A stretch of DNA of 64,000 nt, taken from NCBI RefSeq assembly GCF_009604455.1, contig NZ_WEGL01000007.1:310001-374000 (forward strand), in the 5' to 3' direction. Below are positions 52,111-58,831 of the stretch, in pieces. Each line of letters begins with the position of its first letter. Position 1 is the first letter of the stretch. This DNA comes from Streptomyces sp. RB17 (GTDB lineage: Bacteria > Actinomycetota > Actinomycetes > Streptomycetales > Streptomycetaceae). The position numbers and the translations under genes are program-made. The notes beneath the pieces are model-generated. The model did no database searches and had not been told where the DNA came from. It worked only from the letters and a program-made list of their open reading frames with translations.

Positions 52111-53018
52111 GCGTTCGGCCGAGAACCAGCACGCGCCGCAGCCTCCATCGCCAAGAGCTGGGACAGCATCGGCATCGGATCCACCCCCACCGACCCCGGC
52201 AGAACCTCCGCGATCCGCTCCGGCGTCCAGGACCCCTCCCCGTACACCGAACGGAGTTCACGCGGCTGTGCCCACACCGCGATCTTCGGCCCCGCAATGG
52301 TGTACACCTGCCCGGTGATCCCCTGCTCGGCGGCACTGCCGGAGAGCAGGTAGGTCACCAGCGCCGCCACATCCTCCGGCTCGCCGATCTCCGTCAGCTC
52401 CGTGGGAACGTTCGCCGACATCCGCGTACGAGCCACCGGCGCCACCGCGTTCGCGGTGACCCCGTACTTGTGCAGACCGAGCGCCGCGCTGCGGACGAGC
52501 GAGATGATCCCGCCCTTCGCCGCGCTGTAGTTGGCCTGGGAGACGGAGCCCTGATGGTTGCCGCTGGTGAAGCCGATCAGCGTGCCGGACCGCTGCCGCC
52601 GCATCACCGCGGACGCCGCCCGGAAGACGGTGAACGTGCCCTTGAGGTGGGTGGCGAGGACAGGGTCCCACTCCTCCTCGGACATGTTGAACAGCATGCG
52701 CTCGCGCAGGATCCCCGCCACGCACACGACCCCGTCGAGCCGGCCGTACGACGCCAGCGCCACGTCGACCACCCGCTGCCCGCCCGCCATCGTGGAGATG
52801 TCGTCGGCGACCGCCACCGCCTCCCCGCCCGCCGCCTCGATCTCCTTGACGACGGCCTCGGCGACCTCACTGGTGGGCGAGGCGCCGTCGACGGAGACGC
52901 CGTAGTCGTTGACGACGACCTTCGCCCCCTCGGCGGCAGCCGCCCGTGCGACCGCCCGGCCGATGCCCCGCCCGGCGCCCGTGACGGCGACGACCTTTCC
53001 TGCCAAGAAGTTCCCCAC
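52104..53018 (-). CDS. SDR-family oxidoreductase (3-hydroxyacyl-CoA dehydrogenase-like)
   Basis: 304-residue SDR with VVAVTGAGRGIGRAVARAAAAEGA, a VVVNDYGVSVDG loop as in multifunctional beta-oxidation (MFE-2/Fox2-type) dehydrogenases, the Ser region GFTSGNHQG, and active-site NYSAAKGG. A C-terminal extension beyond the SDR core (IAGPKIAVWAQPRELRSVYG) is also seen in MFE-2-like bacterial enzymes. Likely oxidises a 3-hydroxyacyl-CoA. First gene of the SDR-ACAD-ADH operon; palindrome site 8 is 20 bp upstream. Confidence 0.9.
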   Translation of the reverse strand: MGNFLAGKVVAVTGAGRGIGRAVARAAAAEGAKVVVNDYGVSVDGASPTSEVAEAVVKEIEAAGGEAVAVADDISTMAGGQRVVDVALASYGRLDGVVCVAGILRERMLFNMSEEEWDPVLATHLKGTFTVFRAASAVMRRQRSGTLIGFTSGNHQGSVSQANYSAAKGGIISLVRSAALGLHKYGVTANAVAPVARTRMSANVPTELTEIGEPEDVAALVTYLLSGSAAEQGITGQVYTIAGPKIAVWAQPRELRSVYGEGSWTPERIAEVLPGSVGVDPMPMLSQLLAMEAAARAGSRPNAQ

Positions 53019-53038
53019 GCCCGGCCCCTTCCCGCGGT

Positions 53039-53057
53039 TTCTGATGGTCCGTTAGAT
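53039..53057. promoter_or_regulatory. regulon palindrome, site 8
   Basis: TTCTGATGGTCCGTTAGAT; symmetrical mismatches at the seventh base from each end keep the dyad. In the 86-bp divergent gap between the SDR and the cyclase-family gene. Confidence 0.75.
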
Positions 53058-53104
53058 TCTATGGCGCGCCGGACGCACGGACACAAGCCCCGGGGAGGCA
53101 CCGG

Positions 53105-54031
53105 ATGGCACTGCCGGAGGAGTTCCACGAGATCGCGAAGCGCGTGAACAACTGGGGCCGCTGGGGGGAGGACGACGAGATCGGCACGCTGAACCTGATC
53201 ACCGACGCGATCGTCCGCGAGGCCGCCGCCTGTGTCCGCACCGGACGCCGCGTCCCCCTCGCGCTTCCCCTCCGGCAGGACGGCGTGCAGACGGGCGTGA
53301 TCCCGGGGCGGGTCAACCCCCTCCACGCCATGGTGCAGATCAACCAGGAGCTGTTCGGACCGGGCACGGTGGCGTGCAGCGACGACGCGGTGACCATGGG
53401 ACTCCAGGCCGGCACCCACTGGGACGCCCTCACGCACGTCTCGCACTCGGGCCGGATCTACAACGGCCGCCCGGCGCACACGGTGACCGCGCACGGCGGT
53501 GCCGAGTTCAGCGGGATCGACAAGGCGCGGCACATCGTCTCGCGCGGGGTGCTGCTGGACGTGGCACGCGCGCGTGGCGTGGACCGGCTGGCGGGGGGCC
53601 ATGCGGTGACGCCGGAGGATCTGGAGCTGGCCGAGGAGTTCGGCGGGGTCCGGGTCCGGGCCGGTGACATCGTGCTGGTCCGCACCGGGCAGGTGGGGGT
53701 GTATCTGGCCGGGGACAGGCACGGGTACGGCTATCCGTCGCCGGGACTGTCCCTGCGTACGCCGGAGTGGTTCCACGCGCGCGACGTGGCGGCGGTCGCG
53801 AACGACACGCTCACTTTTGAGATATTTCCGCCCGAGTCCGAGAATCTGTGGCTGCCCGTGCACGCCCTGGACCTGGTGGAGATGGGGATGCTCCAGGGCC
53901 AGAACTGGAATCTCGAAGAGTTGTCCACAGCCTGTGGACAAGAGGGGCGGTACGCGTTCCTGCTGTCGGCCATGCCCGAGCCGTTCGTCGGCGCGACGGG
54001 CACCCCGGTGGCCCCCGTGGCCGTCCTCTGA
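53105..54031 (+). CDS. cyclase/kynurenine formamidase-family hydrolase
   Basis: 308-residue metal-dependent hydrolase of the cyclase family. The metal site is GLQAGTHWDALTHVSH (HxxxDxxxH pattern); RVRAGDIVLVRTGQV and TPEWFHARDVAAVANDTLTFEIFP are also typical. These enzymes open lactam, amide or cyclic ester bonds, e.g. kynurenine formamidase or isatin hydrolase; the substrate is unknown here. Divergent from the SDR operon under the shared palindrome. An inverted DnaA-box-like pair lies in its 3' part. The 260-bp region after it shows no gene. Confidence 0.88.
   Translation: MALPEEFHEIAKRVNNWGRWGEDDEIGTLNLITDAIVREAAACVRTGRRVPLALPLRQDGVQTGVIPGRVNPLHAMVQINQELFGPGTVACSDDAVTMGLQAGTHWDALTHVSHSGRIYNGRPAHTVTAHGGAEFSGIDKARHIVSRGVLLDVARARGVDRLAGGHAVTPEDLELAEEFGGVRVRAGDIVLVRTGQVGVYLAGDRHGYGYPSPGLSLRTPEWFHARDVAAVANDTLTFEIFPPESENLWLPVHALDLVEMGMLQGQNWNLEELSTACGQEGRYAFLLSAMPEPFVGATGTPVAPVAVL
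53921..53941. other. inverted pair of DnaA-box-like 9-mers
   Basis: TTGTCCACA at 53921-53929 and its exact complement TGTGGACAA at 53933-53941, separated by GCC. Both match the Streptomyces DnaA-box consensus. The pair is inside the cyclase-family coding sequence, so it could be a coding coincidence or a genuine DnaA or other protein site. Confidence 0.45.
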
Positions 54032-54291
54032 GAACCAGAGACGGGGGGGTTGACCGGCGGGCGGCGCGCCTCCCCCCACCGTCACGCGCACGCGCCGCCC
54101 ACCGGGTGCGACCCACACTCGGCGAGAGCCGCCGTCACCCAGGCCCTCGCCGTCCCCTCGCGGCGAATCGTCGCCCACAAGCGTGTTCAGGCGGTCACGG
54201 GTCGTCAACGCCGGTACGGGGATTTGTTACGTCTGCCCTGTTCGCGGCACCCGCGCACGGATGCACCCCCGGCGCACCGCCGCGCCGGGTG

Positions 54292-54951
54292 CTACACCGC
54301 TTCGAAGGCGAGACCCTCGTATGCGGACAGTCCGCCCCCGTACGCCATCGCCACGCTCTCCCTGGGCTGTGAACAGCGGTCCAGTTCGCACCAGATGCTC
54401 TTGCCGGCGCCTTCCGGGCTCCAGCCCCAGCGATCGGCCAGGCAGTCCACCAGGGCCAGGCCGCGGCCGCCGGTCGCGTCACCGCCGGCGCAACGCGGCA
54501 CGGGGGCGCGGGAGCTGCTGTCCGCCACCTCGACGCGCACGGTGGCCGCGGCGGGTGCCGCCGGCGGATCGGCGGTTCCGGACGGATCCGTGGTGGCGAT
54601 CGGCTCGATGGTTCCGGACGGCCCGGTGGTCGCGGTCGGTGCGGCGGCTCCGGACGGCCCGGCGACGGCGACCGGTCCGGTGGTCGCGACCGGTCCGGTG
54701 GCTGAAGCCGGTCCGGTGGTTCCGGACGGTTCGGCCGCCGTGCCCGGCAGGGAGAGCCGGAGCACGGCCGCGTGGCCGGTGTGCACGACCGCGTTGGTCA
54801 CCAGCTCGGAGACGAGCAGGATCAGGGTCTCGGCCAGCGGCTCGTCGGCCTCTATGCCGAGCCCGGGGAGCCGCGAGCGGGCCCACCTCCTCGCCCGGCC
54901 CACCTCTGTGGGGTCGGGCCGGATCTCCAGCTGCACTTGAAGCACCTGCAC
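54292..54951 (-). CDS. HATPase_c (SpoIIAB/RsbW-like) protein with a repeat insertion
   Basis: 219-residue ATPase of the anti-sigma kinase type common in Streptomyces. The N box is LLVSELVTNAVVHTG (about residues 45-59); the strand AVLRLSL follows, then a 65-70 residue Thr/Gly/Pro/Ala repeat insertion (about 70-137), then VRVEVADSSS (a degenerate G1 box lacking DxGxG) and GGRGLALVDCLADRWGW. The insertion sits in the beta-hairpin loop that is normally a few residues long. GTG start at 54951. Regulates an unknown partner protein. Confidence 0.82.
   Translation of the reverse strand: MQVLQVQLEIRPDPTEVGRARRWARSRLPGLGIEADEPLAETLILLVSELVTNAVVHTGHAAVLRLSLPGTAAEPSGTTGPASATGPVATTGPVAVAGPSGAAAPTATTGPSGTIEPIATTDPSGTADPPAAPAAATVRVEVADSSSRAPVPRCAGGDATGGRGLALVDCLADRWGWSPEGAGKSIWCELDRCSQPRESVAMAYGGGLSAYEGLAFEAV
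54570..54746. repeat. minisatellite inside the HATPase gene
   Basis: Degenerate tandem units of about 18 and 24 bp, built from GGTCCGGTGGTCGCGACC and GGTTCCGGACGG cores. They remain in frame and encode TGP/SGT-type repeats. Confidence 0.8.
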
Positions 54952-55180
54952 CGCTCACACCATCCGAACCGGCGGACACATGACCCCACGCCACCCGGCC
55001 GCCACGGCCGCTGCGGCCGCGCGGTCGATCACGAGGGCCACGATCGTAGCCATTTTCTGCATGGCCAGAACAACGGCCAGAGCAAGGGTCACGGAACGTG
55101 ATTCCCTTTGGAGACAGCATGGTTGACGTACAGTCACCCCAACAAGCGCTTCGGGCATATTCCAGCGCGAAGGAGTACGC

Positions 55181-55372
55181 GTGCGGCATACTGTGCGACG
55201 CTCGTGCGGGGGAGTCGAACAGGCGTCGGCCGACGCCTTCACCGCCCCGCGAGCAGCGACGCGCACCGCGCGACCCGGTGCCGCCCCAGGGGCGCCGCCG
55301 GCCCGGCTCGTGCTCGCAGCCACTCGCATCCCACACAAGGTACCGGAGCAGACGCCCGACGACGGGATGTGA
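55181..55372 (+). CDS. small hypothetical protein (uncertain)
   Basis: 63 residues from a GTG at 55181 preceded by GAAGGAG with ideal spacing. The sequence (MRHTVRRSCGG at the start, Ala/Pro/Arg-rich middle, PEQTPDDGM end) matches nothing I recognise. GC at third positions is about 78 percent, lower than in neighbouring genes, so it may be a false ORF. It is the only candidate in the 538-bp gap 54952-55489; otherwise that gap holds only the HATPase promoter region. Confidence 0.35.
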   Translation: MRHTVRRSCGGVEQASADAFTAPRAATRTARPGAAPGAPPARLVLAATRIPHKVPEQTPDDGM

Positions 55373-55489
55373 CGAGCCTCGCCAAGGACACAACCAGGTA
55401 TCGACGCTCCGTGATACCGGCGTGCCACAATCCGCGACATCCTGGGCCAAGGCTTTTCCGGCGGCGCAGTCCAGGACGCGGTCGTCCCG

Positions 55490-56422
55490 TCAGGCCACCA
55501 ACCGTGCGGCGAGCAGCTCCTCACTCTCCGTACTCCCGCCGCCACGCCCGGCACGCACCCAGGCCCGCTTCAGGTGCAGATGCACGTCCGCCTCCCAGGT
55601 GAACCCCATGCCGCCGTGCACCTGAAGGCAGTCACGGGCCCCGCGTACGGCGGCCTCGTCGGCGAGCAGCCGGGCGGCGGCGATGTCGGCGGGGTCGCCG
55701 GTGACGGCGGCCGCGTACACGGCGACGCGCGCGGTCTCGGTCCGCGCCAGCACGTCCGCGCACAGATGCTGCACGGCCTGGAAGGCCCCGATCGGCCGCC
55801 CGAACTGCTCGCGAGTACGGGCGTGTTGCACGGCGAGCTCCTGCACGCGTACGGCGGTGCCGAGTTGCTCGGCGGCGGTGAGGAGGATGGAGATGGATTC
55901 GGGGGTGGGGGTGGGCGTGCCGGGGCCGGTGCCGGGGCCGGCGGTTTCTGCGGCGGTATGGCGGCGGGTGGGGGCGGGGATGCGGTGCAGTGGGGTCAGG
56001 GGGTCGACGGAGCGCAGCGGTACGGCGCCCGTCGAATCCCCCCGTACCACGTCCGCGGCCTCCAGCCACTCCACCAACTCCCCGTCCACCGCCGCCACCA
56101 CCGTCTCCCCGGTGGCCGCGCCCGGTACGCTCCCGGCCGCCAGGTGGGTCGCCACGAGCGGTCCGGGCAGCAGGGCCCTGCCCGCCTCCTCGAAGGCCAG
56201 CACCGCCTCCGGCAGCCCCAGCCCGACCCCGCCCTGCCCCTCGGGCAGCCGCAGGGCGAAGAACCCGGCGTCCCCGAGCGAGCGCCACAGCTCCCGGTCG
56301 AGCCGCCCCGGTGCCTCGACGGCCGCCCGCAGCGCCTCCCGCCCGAACCGCCGGTCGAGCAGTTCCCGTACACCGGTCTTCAACGCGCGCTGGTCTTCGG
56401 TGAGTTGGAAACGCACGCTCAT
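55490..56422 (-). CDS. acyl-CoA dehydrogenase, short subunit
   Basis: 310-residue ACAD-family protein, shorter than the usual 380. The N domain (VRFQLTEDQRALKTGVRELL, LRLPEGQGGVGLGLPEAVLAFEEAGRALLPGPL) is followed by a very short middle region with a Pro/Thr/Gly-rich stretch (TAAETAGPGTGPGTPTPTPE). Then come the C-terminal helices (ARTREQFGRPIGAFQAVQHLCADVLAR, CLQVHGGMGFTWEADVHLHLKRA). The FAD/substrate-binding beta domain is reduced. Probably forms a heteromer with the 4-bp overlapping ACAD at 56419-57555, as in alpha2beta2 FadE pairs. Confidence 0.87.
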   Translation of the reverse strand: MSVRFQLTEDQRALKTGVRELLDRRFGREALRAAVEAPGRLDRELWRSLGDAGFFALRLPEGQGGVGLGLPEAVLAFEEAGRALLPGPLVATHLAAGSVPGAATGETVVAAVDGELVEWLEAADVVRGDSTGAVPLRSVDPLTPLHRIPAPTRRHTAAETAGPGTGPGTPTPTPESISILLTAAEQLGTAVRVQELAVQHARTREQFGRPIGAFQAVQHLCADVLARTETARVAVYAAAVTGDPADIAAARLLADEAAVRGARDCLQVHGGMGFTWEADVHLHLKRAWVRAGRGGGSTESEELLAARLVA

Positions 56423-57555
56423 CTCCCCTTCGGCAGCCCCAGAATCCGCTCGGCCAGGATGTTGCGCTGGATCTGTGAGGTGCCCGCGGCGATCGTGTAC
56501 GACAGGGAGGACAGGCGGTCGAGGACCCAGGGCTGGTCCAGGTCGAAGCCCGCCGGGCCGAGTACGTCGGCCGCCACGTCGTACAACTCCTGGCGGGCGT
56601 GCGAATAGCGGAGCTTGAAGACCGAGCCGCCGGCCCCCGGCACCCCGCCGCTCGCCTCCGCCTCGCTCACGTTCCACTGGGTCAGCCGCCACAGCGCCCG
56701 GAACTCCGCCTCCAGGCGGCCGAGCCCGCGCCGCAGTACCGGGTCGTCCCAGCGGCCGCTGCGCCGGGCCTCGGCCGCGAGCCCGGCCAGGACGCGGCGG
56801 CAGGCCACCACCTCGCCGACGAACGCCGTGCCGCGCTCGAAGGACAGGGTCACCATGGTCACGCGCCAGCCGTCGTTCTCCGCCCCCACCCGGTTCGCCA
56901 CCGGCACGCGTACCTCGTCCAGGAACACCTCCGCGAACTCGGCGGACCCGGCGAGCGTGCGCAGGGGCCGTACGGTGATGCCGTCGGCGGACATGGGCAT
57001 CGCGAGCCAGGTGATGCCCCGGTGCCTGGGCGCGTCCGGGTCGGTGCGGACCAGCAGTTCGCACCAGTCGGCGACCTCGGCGTGGGACGTCCAGATCTTG
57101 GACCCGGTGACCACGTAGTCGTCACCGTCGCGCCACGCGCGCGTGCGCAGCGACGCCAGGTCGGATCCCGCGTCCGGTTCGCTGAAGCCCTGGCACCACA
57201 CCTCTTCGCCGCGCAGGATCGGCGGCAGCCAGCGCGCCCGCTGCTCGGGTGCGCCCTCGGCGGCGATGGTCGGGCCGGCATGCAGCAGCCCGACGAAACC
57301 CGCCCCCACGTAGGGCGCGCCGGCCTTCTCCGTCTCCTCCAGGAAGATCAGCCGGGTCGTCGGCGAGGCGTCCCAGTGGACCTCGGCGTACCCGGCGTCG
57401 TACAGCATCCGCTGCCAGCCCAGGTCGTACGCCCTGCGCGCGGGCCAGTCGTCGGGCGACGGCTTCGGCGGCAGCGTGGGCAGCGCCTTGGCGAGCCACT
57501 CCCGGAGCCGGGAGCGGAAGTCCTCCTCCTCGGGCGTGTACGACAGGTCTGTCAC
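56419..57555 (-). CDS. acyl-CoA dehydrogenase, full-length subunit
   Basis: 378-residue ACAD: CQGFSEPDAGSDLASLRTRA, GSKIWTSHAEVADWCELLVRTD, MVTLSFERGTAFVGEV, and C-terminal SYTIAAGTSQIQRNILAERILGLPKG. Complete FAD-binding and middle beta domains make it the probable catalytic partner of the short ACAD downstream. The GTG at 57555 overlaps the TGA of the amidohydrolase (GTGA); a much longer frame upstream is shadow. Middle gene of an amidohydrolase-ACAD-ACAD operon. Confidence 0.92.
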   Translation of the reverse strand: MTDLSYTPEEEDFRSRLREWLAKALPTLPPKPSPDDWPARRAYDLGWQRMLYDAGYAEVHWDASPTTRLIFLEETEKAGAPYVGAGFVGLLHAGPTIAAEGAPEQRARWLPPILRGEEVWCQGFSEPDAGSDLASLRTRAWRDGDDYVVTGSKIWTSHAEVADWCELLVRTDPDAPRHRGITWLAMPMSADGITVRPLRTLAGSAEFAEVFLDEVRVPVANRVGAENDGWRVTMVTLSFERGTAFVGEVVACRRVLAGLAAEARRSGRWDDPVLRRGLGRLEAEFRALWRLTQWNVSEAEASGGVPGAGGSVFKLRYSHARQELYDVAADVLGPAGFDLDQPWVLDRLSSLSYTIAAGTSQIQRNILAERILGLPKGR

Positions 57556-58745
57556 CGGTCGAAGTCCAGGTCCAGCATGCGGATGGCGTTGCCCCGCATC
57601 AGCTTGTACACCGTCTCCTCGTCCAGGCCCTTCACATGGTCGAGCGCGACCTCCTTGGTGTGCGGGAAGGTCGAGTCCACGTGGGGGTAGTCGGTCTCGA
57701 AGGTGGCGTTGTCCCTGCCCACCACGTCCAGCGACGCGACGCCGTGCTTGTCGCGGAAGAAGCAGCAGAAGATCTGCCGGTAGTAGTACGTGGACGGCGG
57801 CTCGGGGATCAGGTCCCTGACCCCGCCCCAGGCGCGGTGCTCCTCCCACACGTCGTCGGCGCGCTCCAGGGCGTACGGGATCCAGCCCATCTGTCCTTCG
57901 GAGTAGGCGAGTTTGAGCCGCGGGAACTTCACCAGGACCCCGCTGAAGAGGTAGTCCATCATCGAGGCCATCGCGTTGTTGAAGCTCAGCGAGGCCTGGA
58001 CGGCGGGCGGGGCGTCGGGCGATGCGGCCGGCATCTGCGAGCTGCTGCCGATGTGCATGTTGACGACCGTCCCCGTCTCCTGGCAGACGGCGAAGAAGGG
58101 GTCCCAGTAGCCGGAGTGGATGGACGGCAGTCCGAGGTGGGTGGGGATCTCGGAGAAGGTCACCGCCCGGACCCCGCGCTCGGCGTTGCGCCGGATCTCC
58201 GCGACGGCCAGTCCGACGTCCCACAGCGGGATCAGGCACAGCGGGACGAGGCGGCCGCCGCTGTCGCCGCACCACTCCTCCACCATCCAGTCGTTGTAGG
58301 CGCGCACGCAGGCGAGGGCGACCTCCTTGTCGTGCGCCTCGGCGAAGGTCTGCCCGCAGAAGCGGGGGAAGGTCGGGAAGCAGAGGCTGGCCTCCACATG
58401 GTTGAGGTCCATGTCCTTCAGCCGCTCGCCGGGGTCCCAGCACCCCGGGCGCATCTGCTCCCGGGTGATCCCCTCCAGGGTCATCTCGTCCCGGTCGAAG
58501 CCGACGGCGGCGATGTTGCGCTTGTACGGGAACTTCAGGTCCTCGTAGATCCACCAGTCGGTCGGCTGGCCGGCCGGGTCCATGGTGATCCGGTACTTGC
58601 CGCCGACGTAGGCGAGTTCCCCGATTCCGGCGGTCAGCGGCTTGGGACCACGGTCCCGGTACCGGGCCGGCAGCCAGGTCTCGAAGAGGTGGGCGGGCTC
58701 GATCACATGGTCGTCGACGCTGATGATGCGGGGCAGTTCGGTCAT
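57552..58745 (-). CDS. amidohydrolase-2 family TIM-barrel hydrolase/decarboxylase (paralogue)
   Basis: 397-residue protein closely similar along its whole length to that at 16477-17709. It shares ISVDDHVIEP at the N terminus, CFPTFPRFCGQTF, AYNDWMVEEWCGD, FSEIPTHLGLPSIH, NMHIGSSSQMP, YSEGQMGWIPYALERAD and ETDYPHVDSTFPH. Substrate unknown. It heads the operon with two ACADs here, whereas its paralogue heads one with LLM and SDR. Site 9a lies 25 bp upstream. Confidence 0.88.
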   Translation of the reverse strand: MTELPRIISVDDHVIEPAHLFETWLPARYRDRGPKPLTAGIGELAYVGGKYRITMDPAGQPTDWWIYEDLKFPYKRNIAAVGFDRDEMTLEGITREQMRPGCWDPGERLKDMDLNHVEASLCFPTFPRFCGQTFAEAHDKEVALACVRAYNDWMVEEWCGDSGGRLVPLCLIPLWDVGLAVAEIRRNAERGVRAVTFSEIPTHLGLPSIHSGYWDPFFAVCQETGTVVNMHIGSSSQMPAASPDAPPAVQASLSFNNAMASMMDYLFSGVLVKFPRLKLAYSEGQMGWIPYALERADDVWEEHRAWGGVRDLIPEPPSTYYYRQIFCCFFRDKHGVASLDVVGRDNATFETDYPHVDSTFPHTKEVALDHVKGLDEETVYKLMRGNAIRMLDLDFDR

Positions 58746-58770
58746 GGGTCCCCTCCGCCGGACGGTACTG

Positions 58771-58789
58771 ATCTGATGGTCCGTCAGAT
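58771..58789. promoter_or_regulatory. regulon palindrome, site 9a
   Basis: ATCTGATGGTCCGTCAGAT; one mismatch to the consensus. In the 86-bp divergent gap between the amidohydrolase operon and the acyl-CoA ligase. Confidence 0.85.
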
Positions 58790-58797
58790 AACATGCT

Positions 58798-58816
58798 ACC
58801 TGACGAGTCGTCAGCC
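58798..58816. promoter_or_regulatory. regulon palindrome, site 9b
   Basis: ACCTGACGAGTCGTCAGCC; inner CTGACG and CGTCAG arms intact. It is 27 bp from site 9a and just before the ribosome-binding site of the acyl-CoA ligase. Confidence 0.65.
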
Positions 58817-58831
58817 AAGGAGGGGGCAGAC

